64,000 nucleotides of DNA. Source: Pirellulaceae bacterium (lineage in GTDB: Bacteria > Planctomycetota > Planctomycetia > Pirellulales > Pirellulaceae). The notes beneath the pieces were generated by a model. The model ran no database searches. It had not been told where the DNA came from and saw only the letters and a list, made by a program, of their open reading frames with translations. The translations under genes and the position numbers were made by a program. This document shows, in pieces, positions 1 through 8,726 of the stretch (positions are counted from its first letter, which is position 1; each line of letters opens with the position of its first letter). The stretch covers positions 186,001 through 250,000 of the forward strand of contig BPJV01000003.1 of assembly GCA_026004795.1 (NCBI GenBank), given 5' to 3'.

Positions 1-2
1 AA

Positions 3-149
3 CGTGATGAATTGGTATTCGACTACTGCCAACACTATCGAATACCCATCGTCGTCGTGCTCGGCGGCGGTTACGGCCAGGATATCGCGGAGACCGTGGA
101 CATTCATGCCGCCACGTTCTTCACTCTAGCCGCGTCCCCATCGGTCTGA
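3..149 (+). CDS. C-terminal end of a histone-deacetylase-like (AcuC/AphA) hydrolase, partial
   Basis: Only the last 48 codons and the stop lie in the window; the 5' part is off the left edge. The frame reads through RIPIVVVLGGGYGQDIAET and then VDIHAATF. This is the final strand-loop of the class II histone deacetylase/acetylpolyamine amidohydrolase fold, where a GGGY segment carries the active-site tyrosine and a 'TVDIH' stretch closes the domain. The family consists of zinc-dependent deacetylases of acetyl-lysine or acetylpolyamines; the substrate cannot be judged from this fragment. It is followed by about 200 bases without a gene before the fasciclin gene. Confidence 0.7.
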   Translation, partial: RDELVFDYCQHYRIPIVVVLGGGYGQDIAETVDIHAATFFTLAASPSV

Positions 150-361
150 CGCCAATGGCCCAGCGGTCGCAGCTGGTGGCCATGTGCGCTGCCGATCAAT
201 CGCCCTCTTCCAGTTCAACTTCTAGTTTTGTTCGTTCATCCGCTCAGTGCCGCTTGGCACCTGTCGATCGCAACCTACAGTGAGTTGAAGCGTCAGTCAT
301 GGCCATGAGAACGCTGAGTCTGTTACAAACCATTGCGAGACCATTTTGGGAGTTGATGAAC

Positions 362-1387
362 ATGAGATGGCGACATTTAACCGCGGCCTTGTTAGCCGCA
401 GTGACGGCGTGGGCAAGCATCAGTACGACGCACGCTCAGCAAAAAGACATCGTGGATACGGCTGTCGAGGCCGGTTCGTTTAAGACCTTGGTCGCTGCTG
501 TGCAGGCCGCCGGTCTGGTCGACGCCTTAAAGTCCGACGGACCGTTCACTGTATTCGCGCCGACCGACGAAGCGTTCGCGAAACTTCCGGAAGGGACGGT
601 CGAATCGTTGCTCAAGCCGGAGAACAAAGACAAGCTGAAGGCCGTGCTGCTGTACCATGTCGTTCCGGCCGCAGTCCCTTCGGCCAAGGTCACCGAGGTG
701 CGTGGAGCCCGCACTTTGGCAGATCAACGCATTGACATCAAGGTCTCCGATCAGGGCGTTCAGGTCGATTCGGCCAACGTGATCAAGACGGACATTCAAT
801 GCAGTAACGGCGTGATCCACGTGATCGATGCGGTGTTGCTCCCGGCGACGTCCCATTTGGTCGAAACCGCTAGCGACGCGGGGAACTTCAAGACATTGTT
901 GGCTGCTGCCAAGGCAGCCGGACTGGCGGAAACTTTGGCCAATGGTGGACCATTTACCGTTTTCGCGCCGACCGACGAAGCTTTCGCGAAACTGCCGGAA
1001 GGGACGGTCGAATCGTTGCTCAAGCCGGAGAATAAAGACAAGTTGGCAGCGATTCTGAAGTACCACGTCGTGGCCGGACGTGTTTACTCGGATGACCTGA
1101 AAGACAATCAGCAAGTCGAGACGCTGTTGGGTCGTAAGGCGACCGTGCAGTTGACCGGCACGGGCTCCAAGATTGGTGCAGCCAGCATCATCGCGACCGA
1201 CATCGACGCGTCCAACGGGGTAATTCACGTCATCGATAGCGTGTTGTTGCCGCCGGAGAAGGAAAAGCATACGAGTACTGCGACATCGTCGAGCGGCTCA
1301 ACCTGCAGTTCGGTTCAATCGACGAATCAAGGAAGGGTGTCTTTCCATCAGCCCGCGCGTCGGATCCGCTTGTTTCGGCGGCATTAA
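362..1387 (+). CDS. Secreted protein with two fasciclin (FAS1) domains
   Basis: Exported protein of about 341 residues, probably a cell-envelope or extracellular adhesion-type protein. An N-terminal signal peptide (basic MRWRH, hydrophobic [11 protein letters not shown], cut after STTHA) is followed by two FAS1 domains at about residues 28-161 and 165-299. Each has the hallmarks [24 protein letters not shown] and [13 protein letters not shown]. The two domains are nearly identical over the first motif, which suggests internal duplication. Upstream ATGs exist at 299 and 356. ATG 362 is preferred because GGGAG ends 9 bases before it and the signal peptide then starts cleanly. The last 45 residues after the second domain are Ser/Arg-rich and unusual for the family, so the 3' end may have drifted. 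A strong terminator follows. Confidence 0.88.
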   Translation: MRWRHLTAALLAAVTAWASISTTHAQQKDIVDTAVEAGSFKTLVAAVQAAGLVDALKSDGPFTVFAPTDEAFAKLPEGTVESLLKPENKDKLKAVLLYHVVPAAVPSAKVTEVRGARTLADQRIDIKVSDQGVQVDSANVIKTDIQCSNGVIHVIDAVLLPATSHLVETASDAGNFKTLLAAAKAAGLAETLANGGPFTVFAPTDEAFAKLPEGTVESLLKPENKDKLAAILKYHVVAGRVYSDDLKDNQQVETLLGRKATVQLTGTGSKIGAASIIATDIDASNGVIHVIDSVLLPPEKEKHTSTATSSSGSTCSSVQSTNQGRVSFHQPARRIRLFRRH

Positions 1388-1440
1388 ATTCGAACGCTCG
1401 ACCCACGAGCGCTGGATGGGGCGTCAACTTGGAGCGGCTT

Positions 1441-1484
1441 AGGGCAGGGTATCGCGTATAGAACGCGATGCGCTGCCCTTTTTT
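1441..1484 (+). terminator. Rho-independent terminator of the fasciclin gene
   Basis: AGGGCAG then ATCGCGT, a 5-base loop, ACGCGAT and CTGCCCT form a long interrupted hairpin followed immediately by TTTTTT. It lies 54 bases after the fasciclin stop codon and is the clearest intrinsic terminator in the window. Confidence 0.85.
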
Positions 1485-1854
1485 CATACCGTTGGCCTGC
1501 TGGGCGAAGTACCATCATGACGATACCGCAATCGCCCCGGAGGAGCGCAACGGTCCCCCTACGATTGACCTGTCGAATCGTCTCTTTACGCCCCGCAGGG
1601 GCAAGACTCCTCCTCTAGGAGGAGTGTTTGATCCGGAGGGTCCTTGCCGAACCGTCTCTCTACGCCCCGCAAGGGCAAGACGGTATTAGCATCCGATCGA
1701 TTGGGAGCATCACCGCGCGAACGCCCCAAAGTGGCAGGACGATAACCCCTCCGATTGACCTGCCGAATCATCGCGTCGATCGCCCCGAAGGCGCCCACCA
1801 ACCGCGCGGGCCCATGATCGCGACATTCACTTCCGGTTGATCCACCAAATTACT

Positions 1855-1975
1855 GCCCCGCAGGGGCCTGACCATACCAGCCCAGGGCAAGGCCCCGCGA
1901 GCCCCGCTCGCGCGCGGCCGCCGCCCTGGGTAACGATAGCGCAAATCCGCAATAGCCCTGAAAGGGCGCACCAAC
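1855..1975. repeat. REP-like palindromic repeat, type A copy 1
   Basis: A block of about 120 bases opening with the hairpin GCCCC-GCA-GGGGC, then a CCCAGGGC ... GCCCTGGG long-range pair, and closing with GCCCT-GAA-AGGGC. It recurs at 2323-2443 and 3417-3536 around the RAYT gene with few changes. No coding content. Confidence 0.8.
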
Positions 1976-2010
1976 CGCGCGCCATCATGCAGACATCATG
2001 CAGATCTTCG

Positions 2011-2126
2011 GACGCCCTTTCAGGGCTACGATGGCTGGGGATTCGTATTCCCAGGGCGGCGCTTCCAGCGGCTACGCCGCTGTCGCTCTGCCCTGGGCTT
2101 TCATGGCGTCGCCCCTTCGGGGCGAA
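2011..2126. repeat. REP-like palindromic repeat, type B copy 1
   Basis: Opens with CGCCCTTTCAGGGCT, contains CCCAGGGCGGCG ... GCCCTGGGC around the palindrome AGCGGCTACGCCGCT, and ends with GCCCC-TTC-GGGGC. It is essentially a type A unit in the opposite orientation with a different middle. A second copy lies at 3034-3146 and a partial inverted copy at 35158-35237. Confidence 0.8.
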
Positions 2127-2322
2127 TTAACATCGCGACGCGCGTGCACGTCAAATCGATGATTCATTTTTCCGATCGCGCACGTCGTCAAATCCGACCA
2201 GCGTAGTTCGCATTTCACGGTTTCCCTTTCGAGGGAATTGGCATCATGATAATTGCGCTACGCCGCGAAGGTGCAGAACGATACCAGCCATTCGATTGAC
2301 CTGCCGAATCGTCGCGTTGATC

Positions 2323-2443
2323 GCCCCGAAGGGGCCTGACCATACCAGCCCAGGGCAAGGCCCCGCGAGCCCCGCTCGCGCGCGGCCGCCGCCCTGGGTA
2401 ACGATAGCGCAAATCCGCAATAGCCCTGAAAGGGCGCACCAAC
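2323..2443. repeat. REP-like palindromic repeat, type A copy 2
   Basis: Nearly identical to the copy at 1855. It ends four bases before the stop codon of the RAYT gene, so the transposase gene directly abuts its presumed repeat. Confidence 0.8.
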
Positions 2444-2446
2444 CAA

Positions 2447-2902
2447 TCAATCCCACACGTATCGTTCATCGAATTCGATCTGATGCCTGCGGAACAAGAC
2501 ACGAAGCTCGTCCTGAAACGACATGCGCCGATGATGCTCGACTTGGTTCTCGATATAGCTTTGAACCTGAGGCACCTTGGATTGACTTACCGAGAACGCT
2601 GCGTAACCGCCTTGCCATTGAAACGCGCCATTTTCCGTTCCTTCAGGAGTCTTCATCCATTTTGAACTACCCTGCTTAACTTCTTGCACAACCTTGCTGA
2701 GCGAGTGGTTCTTCGACAAACAGAACAATGCATGAACGTGATCCTCGACGCCTCCAATGACCAGCGCTGGACTATCCATGCGCTGAAATATGCCTGCCTG
2801 GTAGGCAAAGAGTCTCGGTCGTGACTCTTCCGTAATCCAAGGTTTGCGATGTTTCGTGCTGTAAATGAGATGAATTAGGTTTTTCGAAAGTGATTGGGAC
2901 AT
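2447..2902 (-). CDS. REP-associated tyrosine transposase (RAYT), IS200/IS605-like Y1 family
   Basis: Single-domain Y1 transposase of 151 residues, a typical size for the family. Start ATG at 2902 gives MSQSLSKNLIHLIYSTKHRK, the usual opening of these proteins; the open frame extends further upstream but without family similarity. The HUH metal motif is seen as GVEDHVHAL. The catalytic tyrosine is probably in QSYIENQVEHH near the C-terminus. Family members nick and mobilise short palindromic REP sequences rather than a whole IS. Consistent with that, the gene is flanked on both sides by hairpin repeats (1855-2443 and 3034-3536), and no separate IS ends or partner genes were found. Activity is inferred. 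Confidence 0.88.
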   Translation of the reverse strand: MSQSLSKNLIHLIYSTKHRKPWITEESRPRLFAYQAGIFQRMDSPALVIGGVEDHVHALFCLSKNHSLSKVVQEVKQGSSKWMKTPEGTENGAFQWQGGYAAFSVSQSKVPQVQSYIENQVEHHRRMSFQDELRVLFRRHQIEFDERYVWD

Positions 2903-3033
2903 CGCATAACGCCGGTTTTCAAAGTCGAGAGCGAAATCGCAGGCCTTGCGGCGGGCCGCCCATGCAGGCCATCTGTACAACCCGACGATCGGATGGCGAG
3001 ACGTACACCATTATGCCATCATGCAGATCTTGG

Positions 3034-3146
3034 GACGCCCTTTCAGGGCTACGATGGCTGGGGAGTATTCCCAGGGCGGCGCTTCCAGCGGCTACGCCGC
3101 TGTCGCTCTGCCCTGGGCTTTCATGGCGCTGCCCCTTCGGGGCGAA
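3034..3146. repeat. REP-like palindromic repeat, type B copy 2
   Basis: Second copy of the type B repeat, 130 bases upstream of the RAYT start codon. It shares the CCCAGGGCGGCGCTTCCAGC core and the terminal GCCCC-TTC-GGGGC hairpin with the copy at 2011. Confidence 0.8.
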
Positions 3147-3362
3147 ATGCGATTGTGACAAACGCGAACGTCACATTCATTTTCGGCGGTCGGCGCTGTC
3201 GCGTTGTACCACGGACGCGTTCTTCCCTTCTTGCTTCGGCTTTCATGGCGATGCCCCTTCGGGGCGGAATGCCATCGTGACAATCGCGCACGTCACATTC
3301 ATTTTTGGCGGTCGGCGCTGTCGCGTTGTACCACGGACGCGTTCTTCCCCTCTTGCTTCGGC
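3119..3362. repeat. Tandem 122-bp repeat, two units
   Basis: Two head-to-tail units of 122 bases start at 3119 and 3241, and a third begins at 3363. Each starts TTTCATGGCG and carries a GCCCC-TTC-GGGGC hairpin and the string GGCGGTCGGCGCTGTCGCG. The tail of the type B repeat has been amplified here. No coding content is supported. Confidence 0.8.
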
Positions 3363-3416
3363 TTTCATGGCGATGCCCCTTCGGGGCGAAATGCGATTAT
3401 GACGATCCCGCGCTAC

Positions 3417-3536
3417 GCCCCGAAGGGGCCTGACCATACCAGCCCAGGGCAAGGCCCCGCGAGCTCCGCTCGCGCGCGGCCGCCGCCCTGGGTAACGATG
3501 GCGGAAAACCCCGCGAGCCCTGAAAGGGCGCACCAA
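3417..3536. repeat. REP-like palindromic repeat, type A copy 3
   Basis: Third copy of the type A repeat, directly after the 122-bp tandem units. It is slightly more diverged near its 3' end than copies 1 and 2. Confidence 0.78.
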
Positions 3537-3567
3537 TCCTGCCGGACCGTTGTTCTACGACTCGGAG

Positions 3568-4410
3568 CTACGATTCCTCTCTCGACCCACGATTCGATTC
3601 GCACGCGCTCCTCCTACGCGGCTTGATGCGTGGCCACCAACCCGGGGGCATCGGCAGGAAGGGGCTGGTGGTGGCGACGTATTCGGCGTATCCGTCAAGA
3701 CGACTGGACAGCGATTTCTCCAACAAACGAACTCCCGACACGCGCACCAGCAAGAACGTCATCAGGGCCGGCGACACCCAGGTCCACCACCAACTCTGCG
3801 GCTCGACGACCATCCCGTACAGGCCCCACCACACGAGGAAGTCTCCGAAATAATTCGGGTGCCGGGTGTACCGCCACAGACCGCCGCGCATCACCTGGCC
3901 ACGATTAGCTGGGTTCGACTTGAATCGCATCAACTGCCAATCGCCGATCGCCTCGAAGGCCAGCCCGGCCAACCAGACGGCGAATCCGCATAACCGCAAC
4001 GGATGCCAGTCGATGCGGCTAGCCAAGCCGACTTGGATCGGCAGCGCGATCACCCACATCAAAAGGCCTTGCAACCAGAAGACCAACGGCAGGCTGATCC
4101 ACCAAAACCGCTCGCCGTAACGTCGCCTCATCTCGGCGTAGCGATAATCCTCCGGCTGGCCGATATTCCGCCGGGCCAGATGAATCGTGAGTCGCAGTCC
4201 CCATACGCAGGTGGCCAAGACCGCCAAACCGCCCGCGGCCGTATGGTGTTCCGTCAAAGTCCAACTAAACACGGCGATCACCGCGAATCCGCTGCCCCAA
4301 AAGATGTCGATCAGACCAACGTTGCGCAGTCGCGAACAGACAACCCAAGCCAAGGTCATCCCGACAAGGGTAACCGCCAGACTGGTTAAGATAAGATCCA
4401 ACTCGCTCAT
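3568..4410 (-). CDS. DUF1295 / steroid 5-alpha-reductase-like integral membrane protein
   Basis: Polytopic membrane protein of about 280 residues. Hydrophobic helices are visible in LTSLAVTLVGMTLAWVVC, FAVIAVFSW, LAVLATCVWGLRL and WLAGLAFEAIGDW. The family signature HPNYFGDFLVWWGLY lies in the C-terminal half, preceded by RGGLWRYTRHPN. This signature resembles the cofactor-binding end of isoprenylcysteine methyltransferases and 5-alpha reductases; the substrate in bacteria is unknown. Start ATG 4410 (MSELDL) was chosen because GGTGG lies 10 bases upstream; ATG 4419 is an alternative. The gene is divergent from the cyclopropane-synthase-like gene, which suggests a shared control region at 4411-4531 and a lipid-related role (inference). 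The last 20 residues are basic. Confidence 0.85.
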   Translation of the reverse strand: MSELDLILTSLAVTLVGMTLAWVVCSRLRNVGLIDIFWGSGFAVIAVFSWTLTEHHTAAGGLAVLATCVWGLRLTIHLARRNIGQPEDYRYAEMRRRYGERFWWISLPLVFWLQGLLMWVIALPIQVGLASRIDWHPLRLCGFAVWLAGLAFEAIGDWQLMRFKSNPANRGQVMRGGLWRYTRHPNYFGDFLVWWGLYGMVVEPQSWWWTWVSPALMTFLLVRVSGVRLLEKSLSSRLDGYAEYVATTSPFLPMPPGWWPRIKPRRRSACESNRGSREES

Positions 4411-4531
4411 CGTCGCCATTCCACCTCGTAAAAAGGCCGCTCGGCATCGCCATAACGATTCGAAGCCACTTGGCACGGCCCTACCATGGTACTGTTGTGA
4501 CAACCCGCCTCCCTCGTTATCAAGGCTGCCC

Positions 4532-5614
4532 ATGATCAACTTCTCCGTCGACCTGGCCGAGCTGGGCCTTGTGCCGGACCGAGCCGTCCGCTGGGCGATT
4601 CGGCGGCTGTTGAAGAGACGGATCCAGCAAGTGGCAGAGCAGCGCGTCGATCAGTTGGCTGATCTGCTCCGCAGCCAACCTTTGGCCGTTGCGACCGATG
4701 TCGCTAACCGACAGCACTACGAATGCCCGACCGAGTTCTTCCTCCAAGTGCTCGGTCCGAACTTAAAGTACAGTTGCTGCCTGTACGATGATGCGGGTGC
4801 GACTTTGGAGCAGGCCGAGCGAGCCATGCTCGACTTGACCTGCCGCCGTGCCGACCTCGCGGACGGCCAACAGATTCTCGAACTCGGATGCGGCTGGGGT
4901 TCGCTTACCCTGTGGATGGCCGCTCGGTATCCCGCCAGCTCGATCACGGCAGTCAGCAATTCGAAGACGCAGCAAGCGTTCATCCAACAACGGGCCGCCG
5001 AGCGAGGATTAGATAACATTCGAGTGATCTGCAGCGACATCCGGCATTTTGATACGACGACCCGATTCGACCGCATCGTATCGGTGGAGATGTTCGAGCA
5101 CGTGAGGAATTACGAAGAACTGTTTCGCCGCGTGGCCGGTTGGTTGGAGAAGCAAGGGCAGGTGTTTGTCCACGTATTCTGCCACCGCAGCCGGCCGTAT
5201 TTATTCGAATCTGATTCAGGGCAGGGAAGGGCAGGGGACTGGATGAGCCGCCATTTCTTCACCGGTGGGACCATGCCGTCGATCGACCTGTTCGACCAGT
5301 TCGACGATTCCCTGGCCGTCGATCGATTGTGGAAGGTAAACGGCCAGCACTACGCGCGGACCTGCGATGCGTGGCTGGACAACCTCGATCGTCACCGCGA
5401 CCAGCTCGACTCGTTGTTGCGCCGAGATCTCGGGCCGCTCGGGGCGCGTCGCTGGCTGGGCCGCTGGCGGCTGTTCTTCATGGCCTGCAGCGAGCTGTTT
5501 CAATACAACGGGGGTGAGGAATGGATGGTGACCCATTACCTGATGAAGAAGGCTGACCAGACGCCTCATCAACAGAATTCCTCCCGGCAACTGACCACCT
5601 CGACCAGTGAGTAG
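4532..5614 (+). CDS. Cyclopropane-fatty-acyl-phospholipid synthase-like SAM methyltransferase
   Basis: Protein of 360 residues in the CFA/mycolic-acid cyclopropane synthase family, which transfers a methylene or methyl group from SAM to unsaturated lipid chains. SAM-binding motif I is ILELGCGWGSLTLWMA at about residue 115. It is preceded by the family stretch HYECPTEFFLQVLGPNLKYSCCLY and followed by SVEMFEHVRNYEELF, a region carrying the family's acidic bicarbonate/active-site glutamates. The N-terminal substrate domain of classical Cfa is short here, so this is the compact relative often found beside photolyase genes; the product is not certain. Start ATG 4532 lies in a longer open frame beginning at 4187, but homology starts here. 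Its stop lies 7 bases before the photolyase ATG, which indicates one transcript. Confidence 0.87.
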   Translation: MINFSVDLAELGLVPDRAVRWAIRRLLKRRIQQVAEQRVDQLADLLRSQPLAVATDVANRQHYECPTEFFLQVLGPNLKYSCCLYDDAGATLEQAERAMLDLTCRRADLADGQQILELGCGWGSLTLWMAARYPASSITAVSNSKTQQAFIQQRAAERGLDNIRVICSDIRHFDTTTRFDRIVSVEMFEHVRNYEELFRRVAGWLEKQGQVFVHVFCHRSRPYLFESDSGQGRAGDWMSRHFFTGGTMPSIDLFDQFDDSLAVDRLWKVNGQHYARTCDAWLDNLDRHRDQLDSLLRRDLGPLGARRWLGRWRLFFMACSELFQYNGGEEWMVTHYLMKKADQTPHQQNSSRQLTTSTSE

Positions 5615-5621
5615 AAGCCAG

Positions 5622-7091
5622 ATGCGATCATCGGTCCCATCGCTGCGAATCCGACCGCTCAACGATCGCCTCCCGCGGTCCGGCGGTCGCTTCGTTTTGT
5701 ATTGGATGATTGCCAATCGCCGAGCCCGCAGCAACTTCGCGCTGCAACGCGCCATCGATTGGTCGGTCGATTTGAAAGTGCCCCTGGTGGTGCTCGAAGG
5801 GTTGCAGAGCGATTACCGCTGGGCCAGCGATCGCATGCACCGTTTCGTAATCGAAGGGATGCGCGACAATCGCAACGAGTTCGTGGAGCGAGGGGTTACC
5901 TACATCCCTTATGTCGAGCCGGAGCGGGGTGCCGGACGAGGGTTGGTCCGCGCGTTGGCCGATCAGGCGAGCGTGCTGGTGACCGACGACTTTCCGTGTT
6001 TCTTTCTGCCACGAATCCAAGCGGCCGTCGCGCGGCGAGTGCCCTGCTTGATAGAGTCGGTGGATGCCAACGGCCTGTTACCGATGCGGCAAACCGATCG
6101 CGTCTTCGCTCGGGCCTACGATTTTCGCCGTTGGATTCAGAAGTGTTTGCTGGACCAGATACCGGCGCTGCCCGACGCCGACCCACTGGCTCGCTGCGAT
6201 TCGATTCGGGGGGCCGATTTGCCCGATCGGATGCTGGAGCGTTGGCCGCCGGCCGATGTGGCAGCACTGCTTGGCGACGACGGATTGTCGGGCCTGGACA
6301 TCGATCACGCCGTTCGGCCGGCCGGCATCGCCGGTGGCAGTCATGCGGGCCGCCGGCGCATGGTGCAGTTCGTCGACGAGAAGTTGGATCGCTATGCGGA
6401 CTTGAGAAACCAACCGGAGGAGGACGCTACGAGCGGCCTGAGTCCGTACTTGCACTTCGGCCACGTCTCGGTCCACGAAGTGTTCGAACGCGTCATGGAT
6501 CGCGAGAAGTGGACGCCGGCGCAACTTGGCGCTAAAGCCACTGGCAGCAGCCAGGATTGGTGGGGTGTCAGTCGATCGGCCGAATCGTTCTTGGACGAGC
6601 TGATCACGTGGCGGGAACTGGGCTTCAACCTATGCGCTCATCGATCGGACTACGATCGTTACGAATCGCTGCCCGACTGGGCTCGGGAGACGCTGGAGGC
6701 ACACGCCGCGGATCCGCGCGAGCACCTGTATTCCCTGGAGCAGTTCGAGCGGGCCCAGACGCATGACGCGCTGTGGAACGCGGCTCAGCGTCAGTTGGTC
6801 CGCGAGGGACGAATTCACAATTACTTGCGCATGCTGTGGGGCAAGAAGATTCTCGAATGGACCGAGCATCCGCGGGATGCGTTGGCGGTGATGATCGAGT
6901 TGAACAACAAATACGCTCTAGACGGCCGCGATCCGAACTCCTACAGCGGCATCTTCTGGGTGCTCGGCCGTTACGACCGAGCCTGGGGGCCCGAGCGCCC
7001 GATCTTTGGCAAAATCCGCTACATGAGCAGCGACAACACGGCGCGCAAGCTCCGCGTCACCGAATACCTTCGCCGATATTCCGCCGAGTGA
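5622..7091 (+). CDS. phr: Class II deoxyribodipyrimidine (CPD) photolyase
   Basis: FAD-dependent light-driven repair enzyme for cyclobutane pyrimidine dimers, 489 residues. The C-terminal FAD/DNA-binding domain carries class II hallmarks: NYLRMLWGKKILEWT, DGRDPNSYSGIFWVLGRYDRAW, and PIFGKIRYMS close to the C-terminus. The N-terminal Rossmann-like antenna domain begins LYWMIANRRARSNFALQRA, also the class II form. The ATG at 5622 follows the upstream methyltransferase stop by 7 bases; a GTG at 5607 would overlap that gene by 8 bases. Either way the two genes look translationally linked. Photolyase and CFA-like genes often co-occur in light- or oxidative-stress operons, which fits but is not proven here. 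Confidence 0.92.
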   Translation: MRSSVPSLRIRPLNDRLPRSGGRFVLYWMIANRRARSNFALQRAIDWSVDLKVPLVVLEGLQSDYRWASDRMHRFVIEGMRDNRNEFVERGVTYIPYVEPERGAGRGLVRALADQASVLVTDDFPCFFLPRIQAAVARRVPCLIESVDANGLLPMRQTDRVFARAYDFRRWIQKCLLDQIPALPDADPLARCDSIRGADLPDRMLERWPPADVAALLGDDGLSGLDIDHAVRPAGIAGGSHAGRRRMVQFVDEKLDRYADLRNQPEEDATSGLSPYLHFGHVSVHEVFERVMDREKWTPAQLGAKATGSSQDWWGVSRSAESFLDELITWRELGFNLCAHRSDYDRYESLPDWARETLEAHAADPREHLYSLEQFERAQTHDALWNAAQRQLVREGRIHNYLRMLWGKKILEWTEHPRDALAVMIELNNKYALDGRDPNSYSGIFWVLGRYDRAWGPERPIFGKIRYMSSDNTARKLRVTEYLRRYSAE

Positions 7092-7166
7092 AAGTGAGCT
7101 GCAGGAACAGGATGACCGATATCGCACGCTCTAGCGGGTGGCCGAGCTGCGATCATCTAGAGGGTC

Positions 7167-7364
7167 CTATTTGATTCCCGTTGGCAGTTGGGTTGATGCC
7201 GCGCGTTCTTGTTCGACTCGTTTCTTGGCGTCGGCGAAGGCGGGGACTTCGGCGGCCAGTTCGTCAGCCTTTTCCGGAAATCGCTCGACGAAATCGTCTA
7301 GGTTCTCACCTTCGTCGATAAAGCCCATCCTTTGGAAGCACCTGATGATTTGCTCTTCAGTCAA
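7167..7364 (-). CDS. Possible small acidic hypothetical protein
   Basis: A convergent small frame of 65 codons lies in the 380-base gap between the photolyase and glycosyltransferase genes. The peptide is protein-like and acidic, with MGFIDEGENLDDFVERFPEK and VPAFADAKKRVEQERAAS, predicted helical. No ATG suits it: the frame could start at TTG 7364 or further upstream, and no ribosome-binding site is evident. It may be a small regulator-type protein or a gene remnant. No family recognised. Confidence 0.35.
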   Translation of the reverse strand: MTEEQIIRCFQRMGFIDEGENLDDFVERFPEKADELAAEVPAFADAKKRVEQERAASTQLPTGIK

Positions 7365-7472
7365 GCAGTTTCGGACGCTGTTTGTCGAAATTTGACGAAA
7401 AAGTGTAGCGACGCTCTTCGATGCCAGCTTGGGGGCTGCGGATAATAGTAGACACAGGATACAATTGCCGGA

Positions 7473-8726
7473 ATGAACGTAATTGTACTCGAACCCTTTG
7501 GAGGGGGGAGCCATGCGGCGTGGTGTGAGGGATGGCAGCGGTATAGTCGGCATCGGGTGACGGTACTCGACCTGCCCGCCGTGCACTGGAAATGGCGGTC
7601 GCGGCATGCTGCGCTGACGCTGGCCGAGCGGGCGCGGCAGGCGTGGTCGGCGGGGGAGCGGTTCGAAGCCGTCGTGTGCAGCGACATGCTCGACGTGCCA
7701 GCCTGGAAGGGACTGGTCGGCGAGCCGCTGGCAAGCCTGCCGACGATTACTTATTTTCACGAAAATCAACTGACCTACCCGTTGGCCGAAGGGCAGCAAC
7801 GCGATTACCACTACGGCTACACGAATATCTTGTCCGTCTTGGCATCGGACCAGGCGTGGTTCAACTCGGAGTTCCACCGCCAGGAATTTCAACAGGCGGC
7901 CGCGGAGTGGCTGCGGCGGATGCCGGACTTTCGACACCTGGATTTGTTCACCGCGGCGATGGCGCGGTCGCGCGTGATGCCACCGGGAATCGAGCCGTCG
8001 CCGATGTCCGAGTCTTCGATGTCAGCGTCGCCCATGTCAGCGTCGTCCATGTCAGCGTCGTCGAAATCCAAGTCGTCGGGCGGGCCGGGAGGGGATTCCA
8101 GCCGATCCGATCGCCGATCCCATGGATTTCCTCCAGCTCGACCGTTGCGATTGGGTTGGGTGGCGCGGTGGGAGCATGACAAACGGCCGGATCGTTTTGT
8201 CGAGCTGGTCGCTCGACTGGTGCGCGAGGCGATCCCTTTTGAACTGATCCTGCTGGGGCAGCGATTTGCACGCGATACGGGAGACGCGCTGCGACAGTTG
8301 CGCGAGGTGGCGGGGCAACGGATCCGATTCGACGCGTTTGCCCAGTCGCCAGAAGAGTACTGGCGGCAGCTCGGTCAGATCGACGTGGTCGTCTCGACGG
8401 CCGATCACGAGTTCTTCGGTATCGGCGTCTGTGAAGCGATCGAGGCGGGGGTCGTTCCGCTGCTGCCGAATCGCCTGGCGTATCCTGAGATTCTGCATCG
8501 GATTACCGGCTCACCACAAGCCGACCGCTACCTTTACACTTCATTGGACGACGCGGCCCAGCGACTGGAAAGCTGGTTGTCGGACCCGGCGGCCCACTTG
8601 CCGCCAGCTCCATCCATGCAGCGGTATCACTGGCCGCGCATGGCTGAGGAGTATGACGCACGCATCGAGTCGATCGACCGCAGCCACCTTCGCTGCGTCA
8701 GCGTTCGGCCCAGAAGCAAGAATTGA
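7473..8726 (+). CDS. Glycosyltransferase of the GTDC1 / tRNA-queuosine mannosyltransferase type (DUF3524)
   Basis: GT-B glycosyltransferase of 417 residues. The N-terminal domain (residues 1-170) opens MNVIVLEPFGGGSHAAWCEG and contains LPAVHWKWRSRHAAL, CSDMLDVPAW and TYFHENQLTYP, the signature set of the DUF3524/GTDC1 family. Members with this layout attach mannose to queuosine in tRNA-Asp; that substrate is transferred from family knowledge, not shown here. The C-terminal domain has ADHEFFGIGVCEAIEAGVVP, the donor-sugar binding E-x7-E region. A Ser/Met-rich stretch of imperfect repeats (about residues 175-200, units like PMSAS and SMSAS) separates the domains and is absent from a typical family member. 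Start ATG 7473 follows a gap with no other in-frame start. Confidence 0.85.
   Translation: MNVIVLEPFGGGSHAAWCEGWQRYSRHRVTVLDLPAVHWKWRSRHAALTLAERARQAWSAGERFEAVVCSDMLDVPAWKGLVGEPLASLPTITYFHENQLTYPLAEGQQRDYHYGYTNILSVLASDQAWFNSEFHRQEFQQAAAEWLRRMPDFRHLDLFTAAMARSRVMPPGIEPSPMSESSMSASPMSASSMSASSKSKSSGGPGGDSSRSDRRSHGFPPARPLRLGWVARWEHDKRPDRFVELVARLVREAIPFELILLGQRFARDTGDALRQLREVAGQRIRFDAFAQSPEEYWRQLGQIDVVVSTADHEFFGIGVCEAIEAGVVPLLPNRLAYPEILHRITGSPQADRYLYTSLDDAAQRLESWLSDPAAHLPPAPSMQRYHWPRMAEEYDARIESIDRSHLRCVSVRPRSKN

Noticed and set aside
527-1270. 247-residue antisense frame opposite the fasciclin gene
   Set aside because: Shadow of the strong sense gene; no domain, and the repeat pattern simply mirrors the two FAS1 domains.
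1468-2502. Several overlapping 60-97 residue frames between the fasciclin and RAYT genes
   Set aside because: They run through palindromic repeats, recur with the repeats, and show no protein features.
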